A program made the position numbers and the translations under genes. Positions 1-9,646 of a stretch of DNA of 64,000 bases are shown one piece after another. The stretch's first letter is position 1. Each line of letters begins with the position of its first letter. The stretch spans positions 307,567 to 371,566 of the forward strand of contig NMRA01000057.1 of NCBI GenBank assembly GCA_002633005.1, written 5' to 3'. The stretch is from Phoronis australis (lineage: Eukaryota > Phoronida > Phoronidae). The notes beneath the pieces are model-generated. The model saw nothing but the letters and a program-made list of their open reading frames with translations. It searched no databases and was not told the origin of the DNA.

Positions 1-7
1 AACTTAC

Positions 8-488
8 ATTGGACCTTTGTTTCATGTCAAAATATACAGAACGTAATACTTTAATTTCTGAAACGAAAGTTTCGGAGTCAAGTGTATCATCACAACACTA
101 ACACATACCATTAAAGACTCCACAAGACATACTGTGGTGCTGTTTCTGATGTGGAACAGTTTCGGCTTCCCACCTCTTATAAATGCCCTAAAATTAAAAT
201 GAACTAATTAATACTGTTAATTCTGAACATCTGACTGAAAGACTTCGGAACAAGTTAAATTCATTGTTAATTTATTTAATACCAATATTTTCTATTCTGG
301 CCTTAGACTACTACAAAGCCACAAAAAGTGTGGTCACTGACATGCACTTTAATAACGTTTGAAATGTGACAAGTGTACAACCTGTTTGCAAATTACTGCC
401 TCCATGATCTTGTTACTTGCTTTAAAGTATGTGGTAGTTCTCCTTGAGGATCCAACACCAGGATCTTTTGGGTTGAGAAGTGAATGAA
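8..488 (-). CDS. Unrecognised spliced gene, internal exons (partial, runs off left edge)
   Basis: Three exons read leftward with compatible phases: 382..488, 109..187 and 8..57. Each has an AG acceptor behind a pyrimidine tract and a GT donor (GTTGTA, GTATGT, GTAAGT). A tentative earlier exon at 666..711 also fits in phase. The four segments give one open frame with no internal stop. The peptide includes NPKDPGVGSSRRTTTYF, then TVPHQK and SCGVF. The SCGVF stretch a few residues after a glutamine loosely recalls the nucleophile region of C48/Ulp1-type cysteine proteases, but the usual Asp before the Cys is Ser and the rest does not clearly fit, so I do not assign a function. No start or stop codon is in the window: the 3' part lies beyond base 1 and the 5' end was not found. 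The gene call rests on splice and phase consistency, not on homology. Confidence 0.45.
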
Positions 489-1162
489 CTGAAAATAAAG
501 TAATGTTTGTAGTGAAAATACTGTAAACAGCTAACAGAATTCTATTCACCAGTTAATCCTTAACTCTATGAACACAATCTTATATTTACATGGCTAAAGT
601 TGCTAGAATCCTATGTTTTCCAAGCAATGTGAGACAACCACTACAGCACCTGTCCACATCATAACCTGCCATCCCAAAAAGAAGTCGTTTTAAACAACTT
701 GCAAAATTGATCTGAAATTGTTCTTTAGTCAAATTGGCAGTGATTTCAACGGTTCATATGAACTGACAGTATATCAATAGATCTGTTTACAATGAATTAT
801 ATCCAACAAAATAAGAAGGGTTAACAGCTTTTCTAGTTCCTAAGCTATCAAATGACCTGCCGATGGACGGTTACTATGATGGTCCATTCCATTTTTATGA
901 AATGATTATTAGGGAATCATGTTTGTGCTCTACTTTCACAGCCTAGAATGATCAATCATTTTTGTTGAACACTTTATTTGGCTCGCACAGTATCATATGC
1001 CTCTAATACTTGTTTTTGTCACGCTATGAACAAACATCACAAATGAATGGTATTGATGAACCCCTTCTATACTTGTATTTTAATATGTTTCTTTGATGTC
1101 AGACAGTCCATGTGGCACCAAAACTGTCCACAATCATCACATCCAACCTGAAATTGTATCTA

Positions 1163-1195
<33 letters not shown>

Positions 1196-2524
1196 CAATG
1201 CAGATTGTCTTTACCATGCTTATATTATGTAAGCCTTATTATCCTCTATGGCTTGAAAACTATGTATCTTCATGCCTGTAATAGAGGTACTCCCGTGATC
1301 ATCAAGCATTTGTACGTTTTTATTCTAATCAGGTGTAGTTCGAATGTACAATGAGTAATCATACTTTTGCAGTGGTTCATAACAAATGGATTCATTAAAC
1401 CCAGTGAATATTTTTTGCAACTGCCGATCTGCATATTAGGCATGCATATTGCATCCTACCTCATCGGAGTAAAACTTGTTTTCAATCATAGTGGAAACAA
1501 TTAGTTTTATCATTGTCACAAGACATCAACAAACGCAGTCAGTGTTTGTAACTGTTGTGTCTACATTGCTGATTATTAAATGTCGGTCAAAACCAATTTT
1601 TATAGCGCTGACCCATGCCGAAGGTTTGAAATTGCGCCCCCTGACTTATCACTAAAATCGATGCAATAAACTTATACAAGTTGTTTTTTAACCTGTGTAA
1701 TAGAACTGAAAATATTGTGCGTTTTCGTTTTCAAAAGTATTTGAATCACTGGGTTAATCATTTTTATGTTCTACATGAAAATACAGAATACCAAGTTTTA
1801 CCCCTTGGAGTATACGCAAAACGCCAAGTATTGTGTTCTTACTCCAAGGGCTCGGAAGGCTCTAACCTTGGTGCGAAGCTGTTTACTAAATTAAATATAC
1901 AACTTTGCGCCGTTTTGGGTAAAATCTGACTGAATAAAATCTTCCATGAGTAAACTATTTACCGGCGCTGCAAAAATTGGTTTTCTACAATTATTCTGCT
2001 GTTAAAATTGTGGTGTGATCTTTTGCGTCAGCTTTCGGCACAGTAAAATATTGCGTCACTTATTAGTCGGTTTCTTTTTCCCAGATTCTTCAATCAAACG
2101 TTCTCCCTCGAGGTTGCGTAAACATCACAAATGATCAGAATTGGTTTCACTCCATTATATGTTTTTGGAATTTTGATATCAGTGAACCGAATTTTAGAAC
2201 AAATTTTGCTGGGATGTCATCATCAAATGGGAGATGTCAAAAGAATTCTGGTAGTGGCGCGTGTCATGAATGAACACCTTTCAAGATGACAATATAGGTT
2301 TTTTTGTTACAAAAGGCAGAGAATTACACAAGAAAATGACGTCGGATGTTTTTCGCTTTAGCGACCTTAACGGGCAAGTTGAATGACCAGATTTTGCATG
2401 CACACTTGCCGGTCTTAAGCTCATGTTAATACAAGCTTCACGACCATATGACGAGCGTTACTATCCGGGCTGTGTGCAATTTCGAGGTCTGTCGGAGCTC
2501 AATACACAGTGTCACCTTGCTGTA
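489..2524. other. Intergenic/intronic DNA, (TA)n microsatellite
   Basis: Apart from the tentative minus-strand exon at 666..711 I see no coding exon here. A (TA)n microsatellite lies at about 1158..1193. Short open frames across it are repeat translations. The rest shows no recognisable feature. Confidence 0.6.
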
Positions 2525-4050
2525 TTTTTATGCGCCCATATATTTATATGTGGACGCATTATGCCGTCATCTCCGTCCGTCCGGGCGGCGTCCGGCGTCC
2601 GCTGCTCTATCTCCAAAACCCTTTGACATACGTTCATGAAATTTGGCACATATGCTCCATTCATGAATGGGACGGCATGTGCCAACTTTTGGACGGATCC
2701 GACTACCGGTGTGCCCCCTAGTGGCAATTTTAGTTTTTTACGCTTACCTTTGTATCTTCAAAAGTCCTGAATGGATTTTCATGAAATTTGGTATGTAGGC
2801 ACCTATTAGTGAGATGACGCTATCCTGCCGTTTTCAGATGGATTCGACATAGTTTGCGCCACCTAGTGGCCATTTTTAGTGTTTTCGAGTCTGTTTTTGT
2901 GCGTCCACCCCTCTATCAACCAAACCGCTCAAAGAATGATTGTGAAAATTGGCATGTATATGCTTACTATGTAGAGGACGGTTGACGATGATTTTCCGAC
3001 GATTTCGACTACTGTGGCGCCTCCTAGTGGCAGTTTTGTTTTTTTGCGCCTATGGCTGTATCTCCTAAACCGTTCGCAGGATCTTTACAAATTGTGTAAG
3101 TATATTTATATGATGTTAACAACGGAAGATGACGACTTTTGGTCGGATCCGACTACCGGTGTGCCCCCTAGTGGCAATTTTAATTTTTTACGCTTACCTT
3201 TGTATCTTCAAAAGTATTGAACGGATTTTCATGAAATTTGGTATGTAGGCACCTATTAGTGAGATGACGCTATCCTACTGTTTTCAGATGGATTCGACGT
3301 AGTTTGCGCCACCTAGTGGCCATTTTTACTGTTTTCGAGTCTGTATTTTTGCGTCCACCCCTCTATCAACCAAACCGCTCAAAGGATGATTGTGAAAATT
3401 GGCGTGTATGTGCTTACTATAAGGAAGACAGCTGACAATGATTTTCAGACGATTTGGACTACTGTGGCGCCTCCTAGTGGCAGTTTTGTTTTTTTGCGCC
3501 CATGGCTGTATCTCCCAAACCGTTTGCAGGATCTTTACTAAATTTAGCAAGTGTATTTATGTGATGTTGACAACGGACGATGACGACTTTAGGATGATTC
3601 TGATTACCGGTATGCCTCTAGTGGCAATTTTAGTATTTGCCTCTAGTGGCAATTTTAGTATTTTACATTGACCTCTGTATTTTCATAGGTCTTCAGGTGT
3701 ATACTTTGTGTTACTTCGTGACTGTGAAGGAAAAGTTCCAAGTAGAAATTTGTTTCTGGCATTCTAATGCTGTGCTAATCTCGTATGTTGGTAAATTTGT
3801 TTTTAATTCTATGTTTTTGTGGTGCTTTAAGCAACTGATGTATAGGATGTGCTTGTATTATGATGATCACTCACATTTTGCCCCTAGCCTATTGAGGAGA
3901 CAATGACCATGCCTTTCCATTTTGCAAAGTACAACATACTACATATATGCCCCCTACTGGCCACTTTATGGTACCAATAAACAACCCTAGAAGTATACCG
4001 TATACGGTGCAATTGTGGGCGCATTTCAACGGTCTGCGTTGCTCTTGTTA
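2525..4050. repeat. 1.5-kb repeat element, copy A, with internal ~150-bp monomers and CTCF-like motifs
   Basis: The element begins near TTTTTATGCGCCCA and ends near TGTGGGCGCAT plus about 26 further shared bases. ATGCGCCCA(C/T)A at 2530 and TGTGGGCGCAT at 4014..4024 form an imperfect 11-bp inverted repeat close to the ends. After a CpG-rich CCGTCC/GGCGGCGTCCG stretch come head-to-tail diverged monomers of about 150 bp. Three consecutive monomers make a 450-bp higher-order unit: GGATCCGACTACCGG recurs at 2695 and 3145, and a diverged form at about 3592. Every monomer carries a (G/C)CNCCTAGTGGC core. The right end (about 3876..4050) is nearly the same as 58645..58818 in copy B. No transposase or reverse transcriptase is visible, so it looks like a non-autonomous mobile element or mobile satellite. 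The class is not certain. Confidence 0.8.
2709..3483 (+). promoter_or_regulatory. Array of six CTCF-like motifs in repeat copy A
   Basis: Six 19-mers lie at 2709..2727, 2854..2872, 3015..3033, 3159..3177, 3304..3322 and 3465..3483. By hand alignment each matches the reverse complement of the CTCF consensus YDRCCASYAGRKGGCRSYV (as I remember it) at about 18 of 19 positions. Examples are TTGCGCCACCTAGTGGCCA and TGGCGCCTCCTAGTGGCAG. Spacing is 145, 161, 144, 145 and 161 bp. Two degenerate copies follow in a local duplication at about 3613..3662, and a weaker one (CCCCCTACTGGCCA) at about 3946. Binding is inferred only. Confidence 0.45.
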
Positions 4051-5222
4051 CAATAGCCCTCATACAGCTAGCTGGCTAGATAGGAAGGCACTAGCTTCGA
4101 AACAATTTTTTACTCCGAAAGTGACAACAAATTCAGAATGATGATGGATCATGGATGACACTATAACCGATCACATTCTTCCGTTTTTATGCGCCCGTGG
4201 TCTTATTATCGGCGCTTTGTTCAAACCATTGTTTATGTTGTTCCTAAATTAAACTTGGGTTCTATTGCTGTACCAACATATTAAGAAATTATACAGAAAT
4301 AAACAATACCTACTGTATTCACCGTAATAATCGCCCATGCCCTTATAAGGGCCCACCCCCCCGCGCGTTTTCAGACTTCGCTGCTAAAATAAGCACCCAG
4401 TCCATGCGAAAAATGCCATACCTACAGTCCTAAAATTATACATTAATTTAACATCTTCACGTCGATGGTTTGGGGAGTTGGAGTCAGTATGAATGCCTAA
4501 CTCCGGTCCTGGATGGCACATTTCCACTACATTCCTATCTGTTAATTAAGTTTAATCTAGAATTCCATAAGTCGTGTGAACAATTGCTGAAAACTGAAAG
4601 AGCCCACATTTATGGAAGGCCAAAGTGGAAACATTTAACGACATATATTTTCTATGCAAGATTAAAACCAAGCAAAACATGTTAACTGTCCAGGACCATA
4701 GGTAAATAACTCAAAACCAGAACGTTTACTTAAGGAAGAATTATAACAGTCCATTACATTGAGATTGTTTTCACACAGAAGACCAAAAAACAAATCACGA
4801 CCAAAATTCACCATGTCAAGACTGAAAATTTATCACATCAGCACCTATAATTTATCACCTGAGGACCAAAAATTCTTCACTTCAGGATCAAAATTAAACA
4901 CGACCGAACTGTTCAAAAACTGTCAGTAACTTTTCACACCAAGACACCATTTCACCATCTCCAAGCATTGATCCTTCAAAGTGATAATGTCTGTACTATA
5001 AACAAGGGCTAAGCGTTCATCGTCTCGCCGACAACAGACATATTATCTTGGAAATCCACGTAGTCTCCGGGCATGAAAACAATAATCTCCTGATAAGTTT
5101 TCTGGCGCGATAAATCCTGGTTGCCAGTTGTTTTTGATTCTATAGAGATTTCAATTCCTGAATAGAAAATGGATTTTTCTGCTTCAGTTTTCCATTCAGC
5201 TAACTAGTGTACAGCACAGTGT
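4051..5222. other. Intergenic DNA with a degenerate 22-bp minisatellite
   Basis: No gene is seen. A further ATGCGCCC end-like fragment of the repeat element lies at about 4186. A degenerate tandem repeat of about 22 bp (type CACATCAGCACCTATAATTTAT), about five copies, spans roughly 4796..4910. The rest is unremarkable. Confidence 0.5.
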
Positions 5223-5224
5223 TT

Positions 5225-5420
5225 TTAATGTCCTGTGGCGGCTGCACCGCAATGAATCACTTCTGGTACAACCTTCCGTAAATGCCATACGTATTTTGCA
5301 TATTTCTTCGGGGTAACTGTACAGTTTTCCAAGAGATACATATTCCTTGGACAAGTTCCTGTTTTGTATTCGGTTTTATTTTCTTTCTCAGGTAGTCCTT
5401 GAGCTCCTGCTCTTAAACGC
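5225..5420 (-). pseudogene. Decayed Tc1/mariner (IS630)-like transposase, C-terminal remnant
   Basis: In one minus-strand frame the DNA reads ELKDYLRKKIKPNTKQELV. After a frame change it continues KKYAKYVWHLRKVVPEVI and ends in a stop at 5225..5227. This resembles the end of DDE transposases of the IS630/Tc1/mariner superfamily, where a '(W)xELKxYLR...KPxTKxELVxGI' block is followed by 'CxxYIxHLRKVxPKVI' and an 'xATGY'-like tail. The frameshift, and upstream frames broken by stops, show the copy is dead. The catalytic Asp residues cannot be seen. The family call comes from remembered motif similarity only. Confidence 0.5.
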
Positions 5421-6115
5421 AACCCTTTCTTTATGCAAATAAGTTTTCTGCCCACGCGTACATTTGATGAACGACGTGGGCACCGACTCGCTGAATGCAT
5501 CAACCAAACATTAATTTTTGAAAATGCCCTCAAAGTGGACCTTTTAAAACACCGTGTTGGCCATCTTCGTCAGCGTAGAATAGCAAAATGAACAAATTTA
5601 TACTCAAAAAAGCACTTTTGTGGACATACGGAAACGCAAACGTCTCTTTCAACGCTGCATGTTCTTGGCATTTCTGATGAAGGGCTCTCATGCTTGAAAA
5701 AATTTTAAGATTGAGCACGGTTTCAAGAAATTGTAGGTCTTATTACAGCTGAGCACAGAAAAATTATTCTGCGATTTTAGGACTGAAACGGAACCAAATC
5801 TTGCATGGTGACTCATTGCCTGGAATGTGCAAAACTCTAGGAAGGGGGGGGAGATACAAGCATATTTTTATTTTCGCGCCATACATGTAGTTGCCAGGTG
5901 TCATTCAGCGTCTTCTCAAAAAGAGCACCTTGATGTATTTTATATCATTTTTTTCGACATCACATCGCTTTACCTAAGATTCACGCACATATGCTGCGTA
6001 GAGACAAAGACCTCTTCACCACGTTTTCACATCTTCCCATTCAAAATTGTTTTATTTTACACAATTTTTCATCTCACTGATTGGATATTCATTGGAATCC
6101 TCATCAGACCATTAC

Positions 6116-7080
6116 TTAGTAATTTAGTAAATAACAGACCAACAAAATCCACTTGATTGCAGCTCGTGCAAGTGCCTTTAATTCGGAAGAGCAGCTTTGA
6201 AACCTCCAACATAGACAATCTCCAAGGTAATCAAATGTCTGGAGGATTTCCGCATCATTGCAACCCTTCGGAGCAAAGGCACTTTGTAGATTTTTGACCA
6301 AATAATCCCAAATGAGCTCCCTTGGTATGCATGTTGGAGAACTTACTCCAACTTCAAGACACAGATCGAACAATGTTCTGATAAAGACACCATGTGTTCA
6401 ATCAAAGTTATGCAAATTATACACATAAAAAGAGAACAAAATATTTCAGTAAATGCATTAACAGCACAACGTGGCCCATGCTTGTGCCTCCTGCAGGACA
6501 GTATATTCCAAAATGCATAATAACGCCTATAGAACCCAACTTCATGATGTCAGAAGTTTAAAATGCAAATGGAGAAACAAAAAAAATCAGATAGTACTCA
6601 ACTTCAACTGCCGCTGCACTCTTGACCGAATGGATGAGCAAAATAGTGTAGGAGTTGATGTTTTTTGATTTTACCACATGACTTGATATACACCGAAAAT
6701 CCATTTCTTCTTTAATAACTTTTTTGAAGTCATTGTATTGACACTGTCCATGGTGTTCCATCAGTTGTGACAAGAGGTCAACAAGAATAAGTGCTGATGA
6801 TTTGGGCTTTTAAATGCTGCACTTCACGTATGCCCGCGGAAAACTTTCTTGCCTCTGCGAAGTCATGTCGCTCAGAAACTCGTTCAAGGATTGGTTTGAC
6901 GTACCCACTTTTGTTATGTATCTTTTTCTGGACCTGCAAAAGACTTACACCAAGTCTCCCTTTACACTCTTATCTGGAAGAGTCCCAATCAGTATGCTCT
7001 CTGTACGTTTGTTGCAGTATCTGCTTTCCAGTCAATACAACTGGTGCTACAAAACCTAACGAGGATACAGTCCACAAAAT
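6116..7080 (-). pseudogene. Frameshifted unrecognised coding debris
   Basis: Three protein-like stretches lie on the minus strand without a continuous frame. Going leftward, about 6935..6785 reads VQKKIHNKSGYVKPILERVS and on through an ARKF segment. A shifted frame at about 6800..6665 reads LVDLLSQLMEHHGQCQYNDF and on. At about 6370..6145 is PRELIWDYLVKNLQ...NDAEILQTFDYLGD. Composition and spacing suggest one ancestral coding region broken by indels. A spliced gene with missed introns is possible, since a TTTTGCAG acceptor precedes the first stretch. I do not recognise the family. Confidence 0.35.
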
Positions 7081-7368
7081 ACCATGTCTCGTCAGTGGTT
7101 TGTTTTGCAAAGTTATCTTAAATTGAAACGTATCTGACTACACACACACCAATGTACCCCAAGAGCTCTCTCCCTATAGGAAGTGAGTCATGCAACAAAT
7201 TCATGTCCCTTAACAGGCTCTCCAACGGGTTTTGTCTGTCTGGAAGTGGTCTTTGCCCTACGATTTAAGCTGCCATTTCTCTTCCTCTATTTCTTAGGTA
7301 TTGCCTAATGTCTGCCATTTTTATTTTAGAGTGCGATTCAAGTACGCTAGCTTAGCAAACTCTACATT

Positions 7369-7530
7369 TGGAGTTTTTACTCCAAATTTCGAGCGCCAGT
7401 ACTTGTTTTATACCAACTCCAGTTCCCGCTTCCGTGGTTCATCCTTCTGATGTCCGCCATTTATGTAAGAAGTTTACTTCCAATATAGTTCTTCAAATAC
7501 TAGTCGTTCTAACTATTGGCATGGTGGCAG
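7369..7530 (+). repeat. Left arm of a long inverted repeat
   Basis: This segment is the diverged reverse complement of 8258..8433. Shared blocks include TTGTTTTATACCAACTCCAG, TTTACTTCCAATATAG and the CAAATAC(T/C)AGTCGTTCTA region. The arms are about 160-175 bp and are separated by about 730 bp that contain a gag-like fragment. Confidence 0.7.
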
Positions 7531-7613
7531 TGGTGGGATACGCTGCAATTAGCGGTGAGCAAGTTGTCCTGGAAAAATGCGGTTAGAGGCTGGAAGAGGT
7601 CTTTGAGTATTCG

Positions 7614-7958
7614 TCAACTTGGCATTCTTACGTCCACAAGGTCGAGAAAATGAGAGCCAGTCGATGCAAACCCATAGTGCAGTCTTATCTTCTGCCAGAT
7701 TTCGGTTAGGGTTATCGAATTCCAAACAATTGAGTGGGAAATAATTGGGCAAAAGTTCGCAATTTGACTGAGGAGAAGGTCAAGTGTAGCATTTTTCTGG
7801 ATGGCAGGAAGTCGTTGGTCCTTCGGAACAGTGTCTCCGTAATCCATCAGGTCTCGCAGAGGGTTAGTGGACGATTTCTTGAGCCAGGTTGCACCTTCTT
7901 GGAGAAATGGGGAGAAGTTTTTGTCTAAGACAGTATTTATAACAAATTCTGTCTCCAT
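7614..7958 (-). mobile_element. Retrotransposon gag-like fragment
   Basis: An open frame of 114 codons on the minus strand carries [14 protein letters not shown], then [12 protein letters not shown] and STGSHFLDL. This block order matches, from memory, the gag-like protein of animal Ty3/gypsy-type retroelements (LGQIANxCPxIS ... IWxxIRxHxGFQSTGAHFLD). Only this small part of a gag is present. There is no zinc knuckle, protease or polymerase nearby, so it is a truncated relic or a fragment captured between the two inverted arms. Inverted rather than direct flanking repeats are unlike normal LTRs. Confidence 0.55.
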
Positions 7959-8257
7959 CTCTCATAGGAGTTGATTGATTCGTTTTTGTAAGCTGCCACT
8001 GTTTAGGGGCACATAGAGACATCCTCGCGTGAGCGTTCATTCACAAACCACACAAATGATACAATATAAACGAGCCATACAAGTAAAGTAGGTCACAGCT
8101 TCCAAAAGTGTTTGAGTCACTGTGTAATAATTAGGGCACACGACCGCCAATATAAAAATGTCTTTCAAATTACAATCCTCTCTCTTTAGAACAATTATTC
8201 CACTAGTACATTTCAGGCCACTTGTTTATCAGTGTCTGGGGTGTGAATTCAAACTCG

Positions 8258-8433
8258 CTGCCACCACGCCAATAGATAGAACGACTGGTATTTGAAGAGA
8301 GGAGCTATATTGGAAGTAAACTTGGTATGTAAATGGCAGATGCTGGAAGGACGAACCGCGCAAGCGCAAACTGGAGTTGGTATAAAACAAGCAGAGTCTG
8401 ACATTACACTCCTGTTTCGAGTTTGGACTCCAG
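8258..8433 (-). repeat. Right arm of a long inverted repeat
   Basis: Diverged reverse complement of 7369..7530 (see left arm). The two arms could fold back or could be two oppositely oriented copies of one dispersed repeat. Confidence 0.7.
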
Positions 8434-9579
8434 TCGAGTAGAAAATGAGATTTCGTGTCTGACATTAGGCACCGGGCCTAGAACGATAATCGAAATCAAT
8501 GTTACTCATGACCGTTTTAGAATTCGAAATGAACCACCCTTAGCAAATGAAGTTAAATGAACAGGCCCACATGACACTCACAACATCATGAACAGCAACA
8601 TAGGCACAGTCCGGAGCAGAGCGTAAAAACTTGCTGATGTCTCAAACGATGTGGCACAAATGACATTTAAAGCACAATTACACAAATTAATGTGGGTTCA
8701 GGTAGTAGACTCTGTCATTCAAAAGCCACTGATGTGGAAAGTACTATTCAGAATGGCAACGCCACCTAAGTGCAGTGAGTTATTCAAATGAGACGATAGA
8801 TGTCCTACAGTGACACAAAATATTGTTCTGGAAAAATATCACCTTTGATGCATGCCATGATCTGTTCATGAGCGAATTTCCCAGGAATTTGAAATAATGT
8901 GTACTTCCTGACCAGACAATTGTATTTAAAACAAACCTTAAGACACCAGGACACCTTCATGGGCATTGGCAAATCAACATGAAATATTTGTTTAAGGTTT
9001 CATACTGACTGTAGTGCCTGTTGTGCTTTATTTTGTGTTCCAACATTGCAGGTTACACCCAGCAGGTGTTCTTGGTTACTTAAATATCATTTATGACGTT
9101 TGGTTATTGTTAAATGTTCCCAAAAATTATTTGTTCAGCAAAGCCCGGTTGCATGAAGTTATATGCTGGATGGCAACAATGACGTCGCATTACGACGCAT
9201 CACATTGCTGTTGAACAATGTGCTCAACTTGTTCTCCACAAATTTATAAGAATTGCAGGCAGTCTCTTACACGTTGTACCAGACATACGCAATATCTGTA
9301 ATGTTAGTTTGGTAAGCTACTTGAATGTTTTTGTAAATTTAGACGTAAAAGATTTGGTCCATGCACTGTTTAGTTAGATGTAAAAGCCTTGGTCTACACA
9401 TTTTTTGTAAAAACTTCACTGTGTGCCTAGGGGGATTACTGGTGAAATGTGGTGGGGGTGAGGTAACACGCTTCTGGAATCATGGATGCCCTGAAATATT
9501 GGGAACCCCATTTTGGAACCCTATTTTCGAAATCCTGGGTGAAGCCCTGCTAGACACCCAACTCAAAGGTCTAGTAGTT
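8434..9579. other. Intergenic DNA, nothing recognised
   Basis: No coding exon, RNA gene or clear repeat was recognised. Short open frames lack splice context and homology. Confidence 0.5.
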
Positions 9580-9646
9580 GCCTCTGTGGTACTCAGACCC
9601 ATGACCTCTAGTAAAGGAAGCGAACTCTTATCCCACTAGGGCACAC
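9580..9646 (-). repeat. tRNA-derived SINE head (degenerate)
   Basis: On the minus strand the sequence reads GCCCTAGTGGGATAAGAG, an A-box-like block. About 30 bp on it reads GGTCATGGGTCTGAGTACCAC, a damaged B box (compare GGTTCGANTCC). Spacing fits a tRNA-derived RNA polymerase III promoter. It is too degenerate to be a functional tRNA gene. Confidence 0.45.

Noticed and set aside
2423-3671. Several short frames with Arg-Pro-Ser repeats or paired with each other
   Set aside because: They are translations of the CpG-rich and tandem parts of the repeat element; none has a gene-like context.
9361-9639. 92-codon plus-strand frame
   Set aside because: Its end is the tRNA-like SINE read antisense and the rest lacks any recognisable motif.
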